Positions 44,285 through 61,178 are shown, counted from the first letter of the stretch. The stretch is 64,000 nt of DNA from Roseovarius sp. THAF27 (GCF_009363655.1 NZ_CP045393.1:2728001-2792000), one strand, 5' to 3'. A program made the numbers and translations. The notes: a model not told the origin generated them from the sequence alone.

Positions 44285-45535
44285 TCATTCTCCCGGTTGC
44301 AGCAGCGGCGCGTAGGGCCGGTGCAGGATGCGCACCGCGACCAGCGCAGCGGCCAAGAAAAGCACGGCCTCGAGACCGAAGACGGCGGCATAGGCCGCGC
44401 CGTCGCTCATGAAACTCCGCGCCACGTCGAGGGTGCCCGTGGCGATCAGCCCGGCCAGACCGGCGGCCACCGCCTGGGCGGCACCGAAGACGCCCATCCG
44501 CGTGCCGGTCGCGCCTTCCTGCGCTGCAGCAAGGCGCATCATGGACCCGATGGCGCCCACGACGAACAGGCCGTTGCCCAGCCCCAGGATGACCGTGAAC
44601 GGCACCAGCGCCGCACCCGCGCCAAGGCCCATCAGGCCCACCGCAGAGACCACGCAGCCGATGACGGCCCATGTCCGCAAGCTGCCCAGCCTGAACGTCG
44701 AAAACGCTCCGGCCAGCAGCATCCCCAATAGCGCAGCACCGTCCTTGCCACCCGACAGCTTGGTCGACTCGTCGGGTGTCAGCCCGTGGATATGGCCTGC
44801 GAAAGGCTCCAGCACCAATTCACTAAGGTAGAAGGCTAGGATCGACAGGAACACGAACCCGGTAAAGGCCTTCGCCGCCGGGTCCCCCCAGGTTGCTCTC
44901 AACGCGGGACCCAAGTTCGACTCCTGCGGCGCAGGGACGGATCCCAGACGTCTTTCCACGCCCCAGGTCGCAATCAACGTCGCCACGAAACAGGCCGCAG
45001 CCACGACCGGCACCACCATCATCAAGCGCTCCGGGCTGTAGGGCTTCAGCGCGATGCCCGCACCCACCGACGCCGCAATCGCCCCGGCAATCAGCATCAG
45101 CCAGGCGAACGTGGCGGCCGCGCCCTTCTTTTCATCCGGCGCGGCTGTCGCAAGCAGCGCCAGGAAGGACGTCCCCGCGGCCCCGATACCGAAGCCGATC
45201 AGCGCGTAGGCCACGATCCAGACCGCAATCGCCACCTGCGTGCTCGGCGCAAAGGCGATTCCCCATGCTGTCAACACCAGCCCCGCGCCCACGACAAGCG
45301 TACCGCCCAAGATGAACGGCGTGCGCCTGCCCCTGGCATCCGAGCGATGGCCCCAGACCGGCCGCGACAATTGAACGGCGTAATGCAACGCCACCAGAAA
45401 CCCCGGCAGCAAGGCGGGCAAGGCCAGTTCCACCGTCATCAGGCGGTTGAACAGGTTGACCGGAAGCGCGGCCATCCCCCCAATCGCGGCATTGGCCAGG
45501 CACAAACGCGCGATACCGCCCCATCCCAGGGTCAT
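44285..45535 (-). CDS. PucC-family membrane protein (ORF427/428, Bch2-type)
   Basis: This 416-residue protein of the major-facilitator-like BCH/PucC family has about 12 transmembrane helices. It includes SRPVWGHRSDARGRRTPFI between early helices, and RMGVFGAAQAVAAGLAG near residue 345. It lies between bchG and bchP as in other photosynthesis clusters. Family members help deliver pigments for light-harvesting assembly. It is distinct from the second member at 57736 (LhaA). It overlaps bchG by 4 bases. Confidence 0.92.
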   Translation of the reverse strand: MTLGWGGIARLCLANAAIGGMAALPVNLFNRLMTVELALPALLPGFLVALHYAVQLSRPVWGHRSDARGRRTPFILGGTLVVGAGLVLTAWGIAFAPSTQVAIAVWIVAYALIGFGIGAAGTSFLALLATAAPDEKKGAAATFAWLMLIAGAIAASVGAGIALKPYSPERLMMVVPVVAAACFVATLIATWGVERRLGSVPAPQESNLGPALRATWGDPAAKAFTGFVFLSILAFYLSELVLEPFAGHIHGLTPDESTKLSGGKDGAALLGMLLAGAFSTFRLGSLRTWAVIGCVVSAVGLMGLGAGAALVPFTVILGLGNGLFVVGAIGSMMRLAAAQEGATGTRMGVFGAAQAVAAGLAGLIATGTLDVARSFMSDGAAYAAVFGLEAVLFLAAALVAVRILHRPYAPLLQPGE

Positions 45536-46434
45536 ACCAGCCCCCTCAGGGCGAAAGCCGCCACCATCATTCCGCTGACATAAAGAGTGACGCCCGTGCC
45601 GTTGTACCAGGGCGCCCGGCCCTTGGGGTCAGACAAAAGCACCCGCATCGCCCAGACCTGCACCGCCAACAACGCGGCGATGGCGGCGACGTGCCACACC
45701 TGCCCCCAGCCCGCCAGCAGCGCGATCACCGCGACCTGCGGCACGGCCATGATCCAGCAGGCCACCCGTGCCGCGCGCGCCGGACCCAGCGTGACCGGCA
45801 GCGACTTCACGCCAGTCTGACGATCTCCCTCCAACGCCTTGAAATCGTTGAGCGTCATGATGCCGTGCGCCCCCACGGCGTAGAGCAGCGCCAGCAGCAC
45901 GATCTGCCATGCCGGCGCGCCGGACGACAAGACCGCCGCGCCCGTGAACCAGGGCAGTCCCTCGTAGCACAGCCCGACAAGACCCGGCCCCCACCAGCCC
46001 GACTTCTTTAGCCGGACCGGCTCGGCCGAGTAGGCCCAGGCCGCCAGGACGCCGAACACTGTCGCGGCAAACCCCCAGAGCCCCAGTGTCGCCCCCAGGG
46101 CCAATGCCGCAGCGCTCATGACCAGCGCGATCCACAGGCCCCACCGCCCGGGAATCCGGCCCGACGGGATCGGGCGATACGGCTCGTTGATGGCATCGAC
46201 ATGCCGGTCGCACCAGTCATTGGCCGCCTGGCTCATGCCGCAGACCACTGGCCCTGCAAGCACCATGCCGATCAGCACAAGCCAAGGCGCGGAAAGGACG
46301 GGCACGCCGCTGGACACCACGCCGCAAAGATACGCCCAGACCGGCGGGAACCACGTGATCGGCTTGATCAGGGTCAGGACGGCCCGCGCTTCGGGCCAGC
46401 GTCGCGGCGCGCGTATGTCTAACGAGACACTCAT
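45532..46434 (-). CDS. bchG: Bacteriochlorophyll synthase BchG
   Basis: This 300-residue UbiA-type prenyltransferase with 8-9 membrane helices has the Asp-rich site NDWCDRHVDAINEPYRPIPS (about 90-109) and the second site NDFKALEGDRQTG. It attaches geranylgeranyl or phytyl diphosphate to bacteriochlorophyllide a. It is first in bchG-PucC-like-bchP-idi. A PpsR-type site begins 3 bases before the ATG and there is no recognisable ribosome site, which is unusual; the N-terminal sequence matches other BchG proteins, so the start is kept. Confidence 0.95.
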   Translation of the reverse strand: MSVSLDIRAPRRWPEARAVLTLIKPITWFPPVWAYLCGVVSSGVPVLSAPWLVLIGMVLAGPVVCGMSQAANDWCDRHVDAINEPYRPIPSGRIPGRWGLWIALVMSAAALALGATLGLWGFAATVFGVLAAWAYSAEPVRLKKSGWWGPGLVGLCYEGLPWFTGAAVLSSGAPAWQIVLLALLYAVGAHGIMTLNDFKALEGDRQTGVKSLPVTLGPARAARVACWIMAVPQVAVIALLAGWGQVWHVAAIAALLAVQVWAMRVLLSDPKGRAPWYNGTGVTLYVSGMMVAAFALRGLV

Positions 46435-46436
46435 AG

Positions 46437-46454
46437 TGTCAAGTATGGTTTACA
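46437..46454 (-). promoter_or_regulatory. PpsR/CrtJ-type site upstream of bchG
   Basis: TGT-N12-ACA, read on the minus strand as TGTAAACCATACTTGACA, ends 3 bases before the bchG ATG. Binding of PpsR would block the bchG-bchP-idi operon under air. Its end again has the form TTGACA, as at the other two sites. Confidence 0.75.
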
Positions 46455-46556
46455 TATCGGATTCGGGAAAGGTCTTTTTTGGCGTTAGGAATGCTTCGAC
46501 GACCGAAACCCGTCAGACCGGACGTGCCAAAAAGCTTCTTCAAAGCTCTAGCGCGC

Positions 46557-47984
46557 CTATTCGTCACTATTCGAGTTGATCAATCCGTGCTTGCGCAGCT
46601 TGACGTACAGGCTCTGCCGCGACAGACCCAGCATTTCGGCCGCAGCGACGCGGTTGTTTCCGGTCAGTTGCACCGCGGTCTCGATACATAGCTTTTCGAT
46701 CACGTCCGACGTAGCCGAAACCAGCTCTTTCAGCGACGCCGTACCGACCAGATCCATGACGTTCTTCATGGCCTCTTCGCTGACGACGCTGCCGAATTCC
46801 GTCTCACCGGCCTCGTTCATGGCAGTGTTGCGCAGGATGAAACCGAAACCGAAATCCCCGGAGGGATTGCGCAGCCGCGCCACCGATACGTCCACGGTCG
46901 CCCGGGTCCCCACAAGGCTGGCGACCTGCGTGGAATAGTTGCGCAACCGCCCCTGCTTGGCCGCCGTTTCCAGCATGAGCTTCGTATCGACCGCCCCACG
47001 CACAAGAAAGTCCGACAGGTTGACATCGCGTATATCCCGCAGCTGTGCTGCGTCGGCCATGGTCAGGAACGCCTCGTTCGCATCGCGGATCACGCCCTTG
47101 CCGTCCGTGATCACGATCGCATCGCTGGTGGCAGCGTAAAGCGCCCCCATGACCACACCGGATTCCGCAGTCGTCCCCGCCTTGCCGTCTGCCGACCGCA
47201 GGTGGCACAGGATGAACAGGTCGCCCGCCGCGCGGAAGAACTCCGGATGAAGCGTCACGTCGCGTTCATTGCGACGGGCCACAAGGTTGATGCCCCGCAC
47301 CTCGCGAGATCCCGCCGCCGCGCGCATCGCCTCGATCAGCTCTTCCCGGCGGCGTCCATCGAACGCCTGCGCCAGCGACGATCCGCTCAGCGTTTCGGGA
47401 CTGGCCCCCAAGAGCATGGCCGCGGCGCCGTTGAGGTCGCGTATCCGGCCTTTTTCAGGTTCCACCAGAATCAGCGGCGTCTCGGACGCCTGCAGGACCA
47501 CATTGTAGAATGTCTGCTCACCGCGCAGCCGCTGCTGATCCCGTTCGCGCGCCGTCTGTTCCGCGACAAGACGCTGCTGCACCTCGGCAATCGGCTGCAT
47601 GTCTCGCCCCAGCAAGAGCAGCCCGCCGTTCCTGTAGACCCTGTGCAGCGTGTAGCGGATGGGGAATTCCCAGGTCGCGTTATCGACGTGGTTCAACTCC
47701 AGCGCCCTCGGCGTCATGTCGGGATCGGCCTGCATGGCCGCCACGCGCAACTCGAACTTTTCTTTGCTTTCGAATGTCAGGAAATTCTTGAACGGCCGCC
47801 CAACCCAGTGATCGAGGCACCCCAGGGACGGACAGTCCGGGTTGACCGAAATGCCTGCAACCTCGCCATCGTCGGATACGTAGACGGCCATGTCACCGGC
47901 CTGCTCGACGATGTTCTGCACCTCTGTTGGATCGGGCAAGGCTCCCGCACGCAGTCTCTCAGACTTCCGACTCTCTCGGGTCAC
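46557..47984 (-). CDS. ppsR: PpsR/CrtJ transcriptional repressor
   Basis: This 475-residue redox-responsive repressor of photosynthesis genes has an N-terminal region, then PAS domains (about 160-265 and 275-390) and a C-terminal Fis-type HTH (NNRVAAAEMLGLSRQSLYVK, about 443-462). Cys260 and Cys433 correspond to the two redox cysteines of Rhodobacter sphaeroides PpsR (251 and 424), both offset by nine residues. The start is GTG at 47984 with GGAG about 7 bases upstream. It is cotranscribed behind ppaA (34 bases). It should bind the three TGT-N12-ACA sites in this window. Confidence 0.96.
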   Translation of the reverse strand: MTRESRKSERLRAGALPDPTEVQNIVEQAGDMAVYVSDDGEVAGISVNPDCPSLGCLDHWVGRPFKNFLTFESKEKFELRVAAMQADPDMTPRALELNHVDNATWEFPIRYTLHRVYRNGGLLLLGRDMQPIAEVQQRLVAEQTARERDQQRLRGEQTFYNVVLQASETPLILVEPEKGRIRDLNGAAAMLLGASPETLSGSSLAQAFDGRRREELIEAMRAAAGSREVRGINLVARRNERDVTLHPEFFRAAGDLFILCHLRSADGKAGTTAESGVVMGALYAATSDAIVITDGKGVIRDANEAFLTMADAAQLRDIRDVNLSDFLVRGAVDTKLMLETAAKQGRLRNYSTQVASLVGTRATVDVSVARLRNPSGDFGFGFILRNTAMNEAGETEFGSVVSEEAMKNVMDLVGTASLKELVSATSDVIEKLCIETAVQLTGNNRVAAAEMLGLSRQSLYVKLRKHGLINSNSDE

Positions 47985-48018
47985 CAGACCACTCCGCCAT
48001 TCCCCAAATCAAGGAGCA

Positions 48019-48849
48019 TCAGATCGCGCCGCTGAAAGGCACTGCCTCTGCTGCACTTGACAGCCCACATTTCTCGATCACTTCACGCGCAGTGCGAACC
48101 GCATGATCCGCGCCCGTTCTCGAAACGGCCTTTGGATCTACCTCGACAGCTCGCCCCCCGATCACGATAGGTGGCACATAATCAGCATTCGAACGCAGGT
48201 AGTCTATGAGTTCAGTGGTTTTTTCAACCGAATTCCGCGTCGCGATCGAAATTCCGATCATCGCGAAGCGGCGGGTGCCCGAAAGCGCGGCCAATTCCTC
48301 TTTGGTAAGGCCAATCGCCATGTGCACCCAAAGGCCGTGCCTGCGCAGGTTATCCGCGGCCACGAAGGCCCCAAGCGCGTGCTGCTCGAACTGCGGCACG
48401 ACCATCAGGGCCGATTGCCCAAGGGGAATGCTCCGGTCGCTCCAACGTCCCGGGAAGTCGGTCTGGTGTTCACGAAACAGGCTCTGCAGCCGCGAGGCGC
48501 CGACAGTGACATCGACAAAACTTGCCCGGTCACTGACCCAAAGCTCACCAAGAAATGCCGAGGCCGCGGGGATGTAAGACTGGAAGACCTCTTCGGTGCT
48601 GACACCGCTCGCGACAAGCGAGGCCATGACCGCACGGTAGCCGCTGCTCGAGTCGGACATCAGCGCTTCGCACAGCCTCTCGATCCATTGCTCGCGCGTC
48701 CGCGGTTCGGCGCGCTCCTTGTTCGATATGACAGTGCGCAGAGCCGACTCCACCAAGAACCGGATGGCCGGCTGCTGGGACTTTGAAAGGCCGTGGCCCC
48801 TTCTGTCAGCAGAATCTTCCACGCGCATCTCCCCCGCGTCTGGCAACAT
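48019..48849 (-). CDS. ppaA: PpaA/AerR-type regulator with B12-binding-like domain
   Basis: This 276-residue antirepressor-type regulator has a helical N-terminal part and a cobalamin-binding-like C-terminal half with the motif EQHALG (His157), the position of the axial ligand in AerR/PpaA. Such proteins bind B12 in a light-dependent way and relieve PpsR/CrtJ repression. It is divergent from bchF and just upstream of ppsR, as in purple bacteria. The start is uncertain: ATG at 48849 or 48828, neither with a good ribosome site. Confidence 0.9.
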   Translation of the reverse strand: MLPDAGEMRVEDSADRRGHGLSKSQQPAIRFLVESALRTVISNKERAEPRTREQWIERLCEALMSDSSSGYRAVMASLVASGVSTEEVFQSYIPAASAFLGELWVSDRASFVDVTVGASRLQSLFREHQTDFPGRWSDRSIPLGQSALMVVPQFEQHALGAFVAADNLRRHGLWVHMAIGLTKEELAALSGTRRFAMIGISIATRNSVEKTTELIDYLRSNADYVPPIVIGGRAVEVDPKAVSRTGADHAVRTAREVIEKCGLSSAAEAVPFSGAI

Positions 48850-48913
48850 GGGTACGTCGCGGTAACGGCGACGCCCAAGTTGACCCTCCCACTGTGCGCC
48901 CGCGCGTGTTCAA

Positions 48914-48931
48914 TGTCAATTTTTCCTGACA
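48914..48931 (-). promoter_or_regulatory. PpsR/CrtJ-type site facing ppaA
   Basis: TGTCAATTTTTCCTGACA is a TGT-N12-ACA site; on the minus strand it ends in TTGACA, which could be a -35 element for ppaA-ppsR. It lies about 65 bases upstream of the ppaA start and suggests autoregulation of the regulator pair. Confidence 0.75.
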
Positions 48932-49081
48932 TGCACGCTTAGGGAGATCGCCCAACCCACTGTTTACAGTATGTTTGTTTCGCGTCCGATTTATTCCGAT
49001 GACGCGCGAAGGGCTTGAAAAACACGGCTCGCCGACTCGTAGGAATGTCCATTTTTGTCGGCAAAACCTAACGCCGCAATG

Positions 49082-49099
49082 TGTAAATTTTAGTTGACA
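49082..49099 (+). promoter_or_regulatory. PpsR/CrtJ-type site and -35 element for bchF
   Basis: TGTAAATTTTAGTTGACA is a perfect TGT-N12-ACA site. Its last six bases, TTGACA, match the sigma70 -35 consensus, and the site lies 59 bases before the bchF ATG. A repressor bound here would cover the promoter of the whole bchFNBHLM-puh-acsF-hemA run. Confidence 0.8.
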
Positions 49100-49158
49100 C
49101 TTCTGCGCGCCAGACCCTAGCATCATCCAAGGACCTCATGGCCCAGGAGGGGGAGCCC

Positions 49159-56946
<7,788 letters not shown>

Positions 56947-56975
56947 TGCGCGACGCTGCCACATATCGCTTCCCC

Positions 56976-57035
56976 GTGCCGGGCCTGACCCGGCACCTCC
57001 TGGCCGACGCGGAGGCCCCGGATCACGTCCGGGGC
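56976..57035. repeat. Two REP-like palindromes between bchL and bchM
   Basis: GTGCCGGGCCTGACCCGGCAC lies at 56976-56996 and GCCCCGGATCACGTCCGGGGC at 57015-57035. They fill most of the 112-base bchL-bchM gap, the only wide spacing between bchF and lhaA, so they look inserted into an operon that is otherwise tightly packed. Confidence 0.85.
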
Positions 57036-57058
57036 GCGGCGCGCGCAGGGGGCACGGC

Positions 57059-57739
57059 ATGACCTACGACCGCACATTGACCCGGGTCGAAACCTATTTC
57101 GACAAGACCGCCACCCGCACGTGGGAGGCGCTGACCAGTGATGCGCCGGTCTCTAAGATCCGGGAAACCGTGCGGCGTGGGCGGGACGCAATGCGCGAAC
57201 AGATGCTGTCGCGCCTGCCCAATGATCTGCGCGGCGCGCGCATCCTCGATGCGGGCTGCGGCACGGGCGCCATGACCACCGAACTTGCCGCGCGCGGGGC
57301 CGCCGTGGTGGCGGTCGACATTTCGCCGTCGCTCGTGGGCATAGCCCAACGCCGGTTGCCCGAAACGCTGGCCCACCGCGTGACCTTCCACGCGGGCGAC
57401 ATGCTGGATGCGGGGCTAGGCCGGTTCGACCACGTTCTGGCGATGGACAGCCTGATCTACTACCGCGACGCCGATATCGCCCGGTCGCTCGCGACGCTCA
57501 TGGCGCGCACCTCGGGCCGGATCGTCTTTACCGTCGCCCCACGCACGCCGCTCCTGATGGGCATGTGGTACGCCGGCAAGCTCTTTCCGCGCTCCGACCG
57601 GTCGCCCACCATGATCCCGCACAGCCCCGCGCGGCTGGCGCGCGCCTATGCACGGACCGAAGGCACCGGCACCCTGGCCCCGCTCCAGCGCGTGACCTCG
57701 GGCTTCTACATTTCCCACGCGATGGAGGTCACACAGTGA
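57059..57739 (+). CDS. bchM: Magnesium protoporphyrin IX methyltransferase BchM
   Basis: This 226-residue SAM-dependent methyltransferase has motif I ILDAGCGTGAMTTELAARG (about residue 61) and AMDSLIYY as motif IV. It methylates the ring-C propionate of Mg-protoporphyrin IX, giving the substrate of the AcsF cyclase. The ATG at 57059 lies just after the REP pair. The stop overlaps the lhaA GTG (GTGA). Confidence 0.95.
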   Translation: MTYDRTLTRVETYFDKTATRTWEALTSDAPVSKIRETVRRGRDAMREQMLSRLPNDLRGARILDAGCGTGAMTTELAARGAAVVAVDISPSLVGIAQRRLPETLAHRVTFHAGDMLDAGLGRFDHVLAMDSLIYYRDADIARSLATLMARTSGRIVFTVAPRTPLLMGMWYAGKLFPRSDRSPTMIPHSPARLARAYARTEGTGTLAPLQRVTSGFYISHAMEVTQ

Positions 57740-59175
57740 GCCGCCCCTCGCCCCTAAAGCATCTCAGCCTGCGCGCCCTGCCCTTCGCGGACGCAGCCAG
57801 CGAGGGGTTGCCGATGGGCGAGCTTCTACGGCTTTCGCTCTTCCAGGTTTCGGTCGGCATGGCCACCGTCATGCTGCTCGGCACGCTCAACCGCGTGATG
57901 ATCGTCGAACTTTCCGTCCCGGCCACCATCGTGGCCGTGATGATCGCCCTGCCCGTCCTGATCGCCCCCTTCCGCACGCTTCTAGGCTTCCGCTCGGATA
58001 CCTACCGCAGCGCCATCGGCTGGAAGCGCGTGCCCTACCTCTGGTTCGGCTCGCTCTGGCAGATGGGCGGGCTGGCGGTGATGCCCTTTGCCCTGCTGGT
58101 CCTGTCGGGTAATACGGTCCACGACGTGCCCTTCGCGGGCGAGGTGCTGGCGGCACTCGCCTTCCTGATGACCGGCCTCGGCCTGCACATGACTCAAACC
58201 GCCGGTCTGGCCCTCGCCACCGACCGCGCCGACGAGAAAACCCGTCCGCGCGTCGTGGCCCTGCTTTACGTGATGTTCCTGCTGGGTATGGGCATTTCTG
58301 CCATCGTCATCGGCTGGCTGCTACGCGACTTCAGTGAACTGGCACTCATTCGCGTGGTACAAGGCGCGGCGCTTGCAGGTATCGTCCTCAACCTCATCGC
58401 GCTGTGGAAACAGGAAAAGATGGCGCCGATGACACGCGCGGAACGCGCCGCCCCCCGCCCCCGCTTTTCCGCTGCCTGGGCCGACCTGATGTCGGGCGGA
58501 CAGGCCGGACGCCTTCTGGCGGTGGTGTTCATCGGCACCATGGCCTTCAACATGCAGGACGTCCTGCTGGAGCCCTATGGCGGCGAGATCCTGGGCCTCT
58601 CGGTGTCGTCCACCACGCTTCTGACCGCGCTCTGGGCCGCGGGCGCGCTGGCTGGTTTCGTCTGGACCGGGCGCTCATTGGCGCAGGGGCGTAACGCGCA
58701 CCGGCTGGCCGCACTCGGCGTGCTGATCGGCATCGCAGCCTTCGCCATCGTCGTCTTCGCCGCGCCGATGAACTCGACCGCCCTGTTCTTTGCCGGGGCC
58801 TGCCTGATCGGGCTGGGTGGCGGCGTCTTCGCCGTCTCGACCCTGACGGCCGCCATGACGATTACCACGAAGGGCAAAGCCGGCCACGGCCTTGCGCTCG
58901 GTGCCTGGGGCGCCGCGCAGGCCACAGCGGCAGGGCTCGCTATCGCCTTCGGCGGCGGCATCCGCGACGCGGTCAACGCTGCCGCGACCTCCGGCGCCTG
59001 GGGCGAGGTGCTGAACACGCCCGCCACCGGCTATACCTTTGTCTATCACACCGAAATCGCCCTTCTCTTCGTCACGCTCGCCGTGATCGGGCCATTGGTG
59101 CGCAACCCGCGCGCCGCCACCCATTCCACCCCATCGGAGGCGGCCCGCATCGGCCTGGCCGACTTCCCGACATGA
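57736..59175 (+). CDS. lhaA: LhaA, PucC-family light-harvesting 1 assembly protein
   Basis: This 479-residue membrane protein with about 12 helices includes RTLLGFRSDTYRSAIGWKRVPYLW after the second helix and GHGLALGAWGAAQATAAGLA late. LhaA assists insertion of LH1 subunits and pigments. It starts at GTG 57736, overlapping the bchM stop, with GGAGG 8 bases upstream. It precedes puhA, the conserved arrangement. It is a paralogue of the PucC-like protein at 44285. Confidence 0.94.
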   Translation: MSRPSPLKHLSLRALPFADAASEGLPMGELLRLSLFQVSVGMATVMLLGTLNRVMIVELSVPATIVAVMIALPVLIAPFRTLLGFRSDTYRSAIGWKRVPYLWFGSLWQMGGLAVMPFALLVLSGNTVHDVPFAGEVLAALAFLMTGLGLHMTQTAGLALATDRADEKTRPRVVALLYVMFLLGMGISAIVIGWLLRDFSELALIRVVQGAALAGIVLNLIALWKQEKMAPMTRAERAAPRPRFSAAWADLMSGGQAGRLLAVVFIGTMAFNMQDVLLEPYGGEILGLSVSSTTLLTALWAAGALAGFVWTGRSLAQGRNAHRLAALGVLIGIAAFAIVVFAAPMNSTALFFAGACLIGLGGGVFAVSTLTAAMTITTKGKAGHGLALGAWGAAQATAAGLAIAFGGGIRDAVNAAATSGAWGEVLNTPATGYTFVYHTEIALLFVTLAVIGPLVRNPRAATHSTPSEAARIGLADFPT

Positions 59176-59202
59176 TGTGCCGATCCATGGAAAGGATATG
59201 CC

Positions 59203-59976
59203 ATGAGTAACGCTTTCTTCGCCAATTTCGATCTTGCCAGTCTTTCGATCTGGCTGTTCTGGATCTTCTTCGCCGGGCTGATCATCTACATCCAGCGCGA
59301 GAACATGCGCGAGGGCTACCCGCTCGAGGATGATGACGGCAACCTGTCCGCCAACCAGGGGCCCTTCCCGATCCCCGGCGACAAGACCTTCATCCTGCCC
59401 CATGGCCGGGGTGAGCTGACGGTGCCCTCGGGCCAACGCCCCGACCGGCAGAACGTGGCGCTGCAAAAAACCGCAGCGGGCAACGGGTTTCCGTTCGAGC
59501 CCACGGGCGACCCGCTTGCCGATGGCGTCGGCCCGGCCTCCTGGGCCAACCGCGAGGACGTGCCGGAACTGGACGGTCACGGCCACCCCAAGATCGTGCC
59601 GATGTCGGCCAACGAACACTTCCACGTGGCTGCGGGCCGTGACCCGCGCGGCCTGCCCGTCGTGGCCGGCGACGGCGAGGTCGTGGGCATGATCACCGAC
59701 CTTTGGGTCGACGAGCCCGAACAGCTGGTGCGCTATCTCGAGATCGAACTCGACGCCGCGCATGGCGCGGGCAAGCGGCTGGTGCCGATGACGCTCACCC
59801 GGATCAAGAGCAACCACGTCAAGGTGCTCAAGCTCTACGGCAAACACTTCGCCGGCGTGCCGAAACATGCCTCGCCCAATCAGGTGACCAAGCTCGAGGA
59901 AGACAAGATCTCGGCCTATTACGGCGGCGGCACGATCTATGCCGACGACGCCCGCCTCAACCCCAAGCTGGGCTGA
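59203..59976 (+). CDS. puhA: Photosynthetic reaction centre subunit H
   Basis: This 257-residue PuhA has a single N-terminal membrane helix ([20 protein letters not shown]) followed by the cytoplasmic PRC-barrel domain ([26 protein letters not shown]). It caps the L/M subunits on the cytoplasmic side and guides proton transfer to QB. The ATG has AAAGGA upstream. The L and M genes (puf) are not in this window. Confidence 0.97.
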   Translation: MSNAFFANFDLASLSIWLFWIFFAGLIIYIQRENMREGYPLEDDDGNLSANQGPFPIPGDKTFILPHGRGELTVPSGQRPDRQNVALQKTAAGNGFPFEPTGDPLADGVGPASWANREDVPELDGHGHPKIVPMSANEHFHVAAGRDPRGLPVVAGDGEVVGMITDLWVDEPEQLVRYLEIELDAAHGAGKRLVPMTLTRIKSNHVKVLKLYGKHFAGVPKHASPNQVTKLEEDKISAYYGGGTIYADDARLNPKLG

Positions 59977-60007
59977 ACCGGGACATAGACGGACGGAGGA
60001 GATGACG

Positions 60008-60670
60008 ATGCCCCATGACGACTTTCACGTGGAACCGGTGCCCGGCCTGCCCGAACGCCCGCCCGAGGGCGAGCAGATCCTGTGGCAGGGCCGGCCCAAC
60101 TGGTGGGCACTGACGGTTCAGTCGCTCAACCTCTACTGGGTGGTGGGCTACTTCGTCGTCCTCTTCGCCTGGCGCTTCGTCACCCTGTTCGACCAGGTCG
60201 GCATGGCCCACGCCTTCCGGGTGTCCTTCCCGTTCCTGCTCATCGGCGCGGTGGCCGCGGCGCTCCTGCTTCTGATCGGCTACGTGCAGGCCCGCGCCAC
60301 CGTCTACACCATCACCAACCGGCGCGTGGCGATGCGCGTCGGCGCGGCGCTGACCGTCACGCTGAATCTGCCCTTCAGCCGCATCGCCAGCGCGGACCTG
60401 GCGCTGCGCCGCTCGGGCAACGGCACCATCGCACTCGACCTGATGGACCCGCCGCCGCTCAGCTACCTGACCTGCTGGCCGCATGTCCGCCCGTGGCACG
60501 TGCGCAAGCCGCAGCCCGCGCTGCGGTCCATAGACGACGCGGCCCGCATCGCGCGCCTCATTGCCGAGACGGCCGAGGCGCAGTTGAACGCTCCCAAGCT
60601 GGCCCGCACACCGACCGCCGCCGACACCGGCGCGGATGACATCGCCCCCGGCGCCGTGCCGGCGGAATGA
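60008..60670 (+). CDS. puhB: Photosynthetic complex assembly protein PuhB
   Basis: This 220-residue protein has three hydrophobic segments (NLYWVVGYFVVLFAWRFV, FLLIGAVAAALLLLIGYV and a shorter third) and a PH-like domain (YTITNRRVAMRVGAALTVT). PuhB aids reaction-centre assembly. The start is the ATG at 60008 because the GGAGGA site ends 7 bases before it; the ATG at 60002 is too close to that site. Confidence 0.93.
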   Translation: MPHDDFHVEPVPGLPERPPEGEQILWQGRPNWWALTVQSLNLYWVVGYFVVLFAWRFVTLFDQVGMAHAFRVSFPFLLIGAVAAALLLLIGYVQARATVYTITNRRVAMRVGAALTVTLNLPFSRIASADLALRRSGNGTIALDLMDPPPLSYLTCWPHVRPWHVRKPQPALRSIDDAARIARLIAETAEAQLNAPKLARTPTAADTGADDIAPGAVPAE

Positions 60671-60687
60671 CAAGGACCTGACAGATC

Positions 60688-61161
60688 ATGGCCCAGACCG
60701 ACAATATCCACGCCACCGACCGCAGCGCACATGACAAGGAACTTGTCCCGCGCGTGCTGGTCTTCGCGGTCTGCACCTTCGTGCTGATCGTGCTGGCGCT
60801 GGTGACATGGTCGCGCCTGTCGGGCCAGCCGGTCACCTATACGCCGCCCACCGGCGCGATCACGCACGAACGCACGTTCCACCTGTCGGGCGACATGTCC
60901 GGCAGCGCCACCGTGACCGAACTGGACGGCACGCTCATCGCCGACCTGAACCCGAAAGAGGGCGGGTTCATCTCGGGCGTCTGGAGGGTGATCCAGCGCG
61001 AGCGCACCAAACACCGCGTGGCCCTGACAGGCCCGCTGACACTCGTCCGCTACGACAACGGACGCATCGCGATCCACGACCCGTCCACGGGCTGGAATGC
61101 CGACCTCATGGGGTTCGGCATCGACAACGCCAAGGCCTTTGCAAGGCTCCTGGCACAATAG
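60688..61161 (+). CDS. puhC: Photosynthetic complex assembly protein PuhC
   Basis: This 157-residue protein has one membrane helix near the N-terminus (VLVFAVCTFVLIVLALVTW) and a periplasmic beta-rich domain (SATVTELDGTLIADLNPKEG, VALTGPLTLVRYDNG). It is needed for efficient assembly of reaction centre and LH1. It lies between puhB and bciE, 17 bases from each. Confidence 0.93.
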   Translation: MAQTDNIHATDRSAHDKELVPRVLVFAVCTFVLIVLALVTWSRLSGQPVTYTPPTGAITHERTFHLSGDMSGSATVTELDGTLIADLNPKEGGFISGVWRVIQRERTKHRVALTGPLTLVRYDNGRIAIHDPSTGWNADLMGFGIDNAKAFARLLAQ

Positions 61162-61178
61162 CAAAAGGAGACGCCAAA

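Larger units (their letters stand above)
48850..49158. promoter_or_regulatory. Divergent ppaA-bchF control region
   Basis: This 309-base region has no gene. It contains two PpsR-type sites (48914-48931 and 49082-49099) facing the two operons, and a small ACTGT-TT-ACAGT inverted repeat at 48959-48970. The stretch 49000-49100 is AT-richer than the cluster around it. A sigma70-like promoter for bchF is plausible: TTGACA at 49094-49099, then TAGCAT after an 18-base spacer. Confidence 0.65.

Noticed and set aside
46443..46556. ppsR terminator with TTTTTTGGC and GCCAAAAA arms (about 46477-46534)
   Set aside because: The loop is over 30 bases and the stem is AT-rich, so it was not strong enough to list as a feature.
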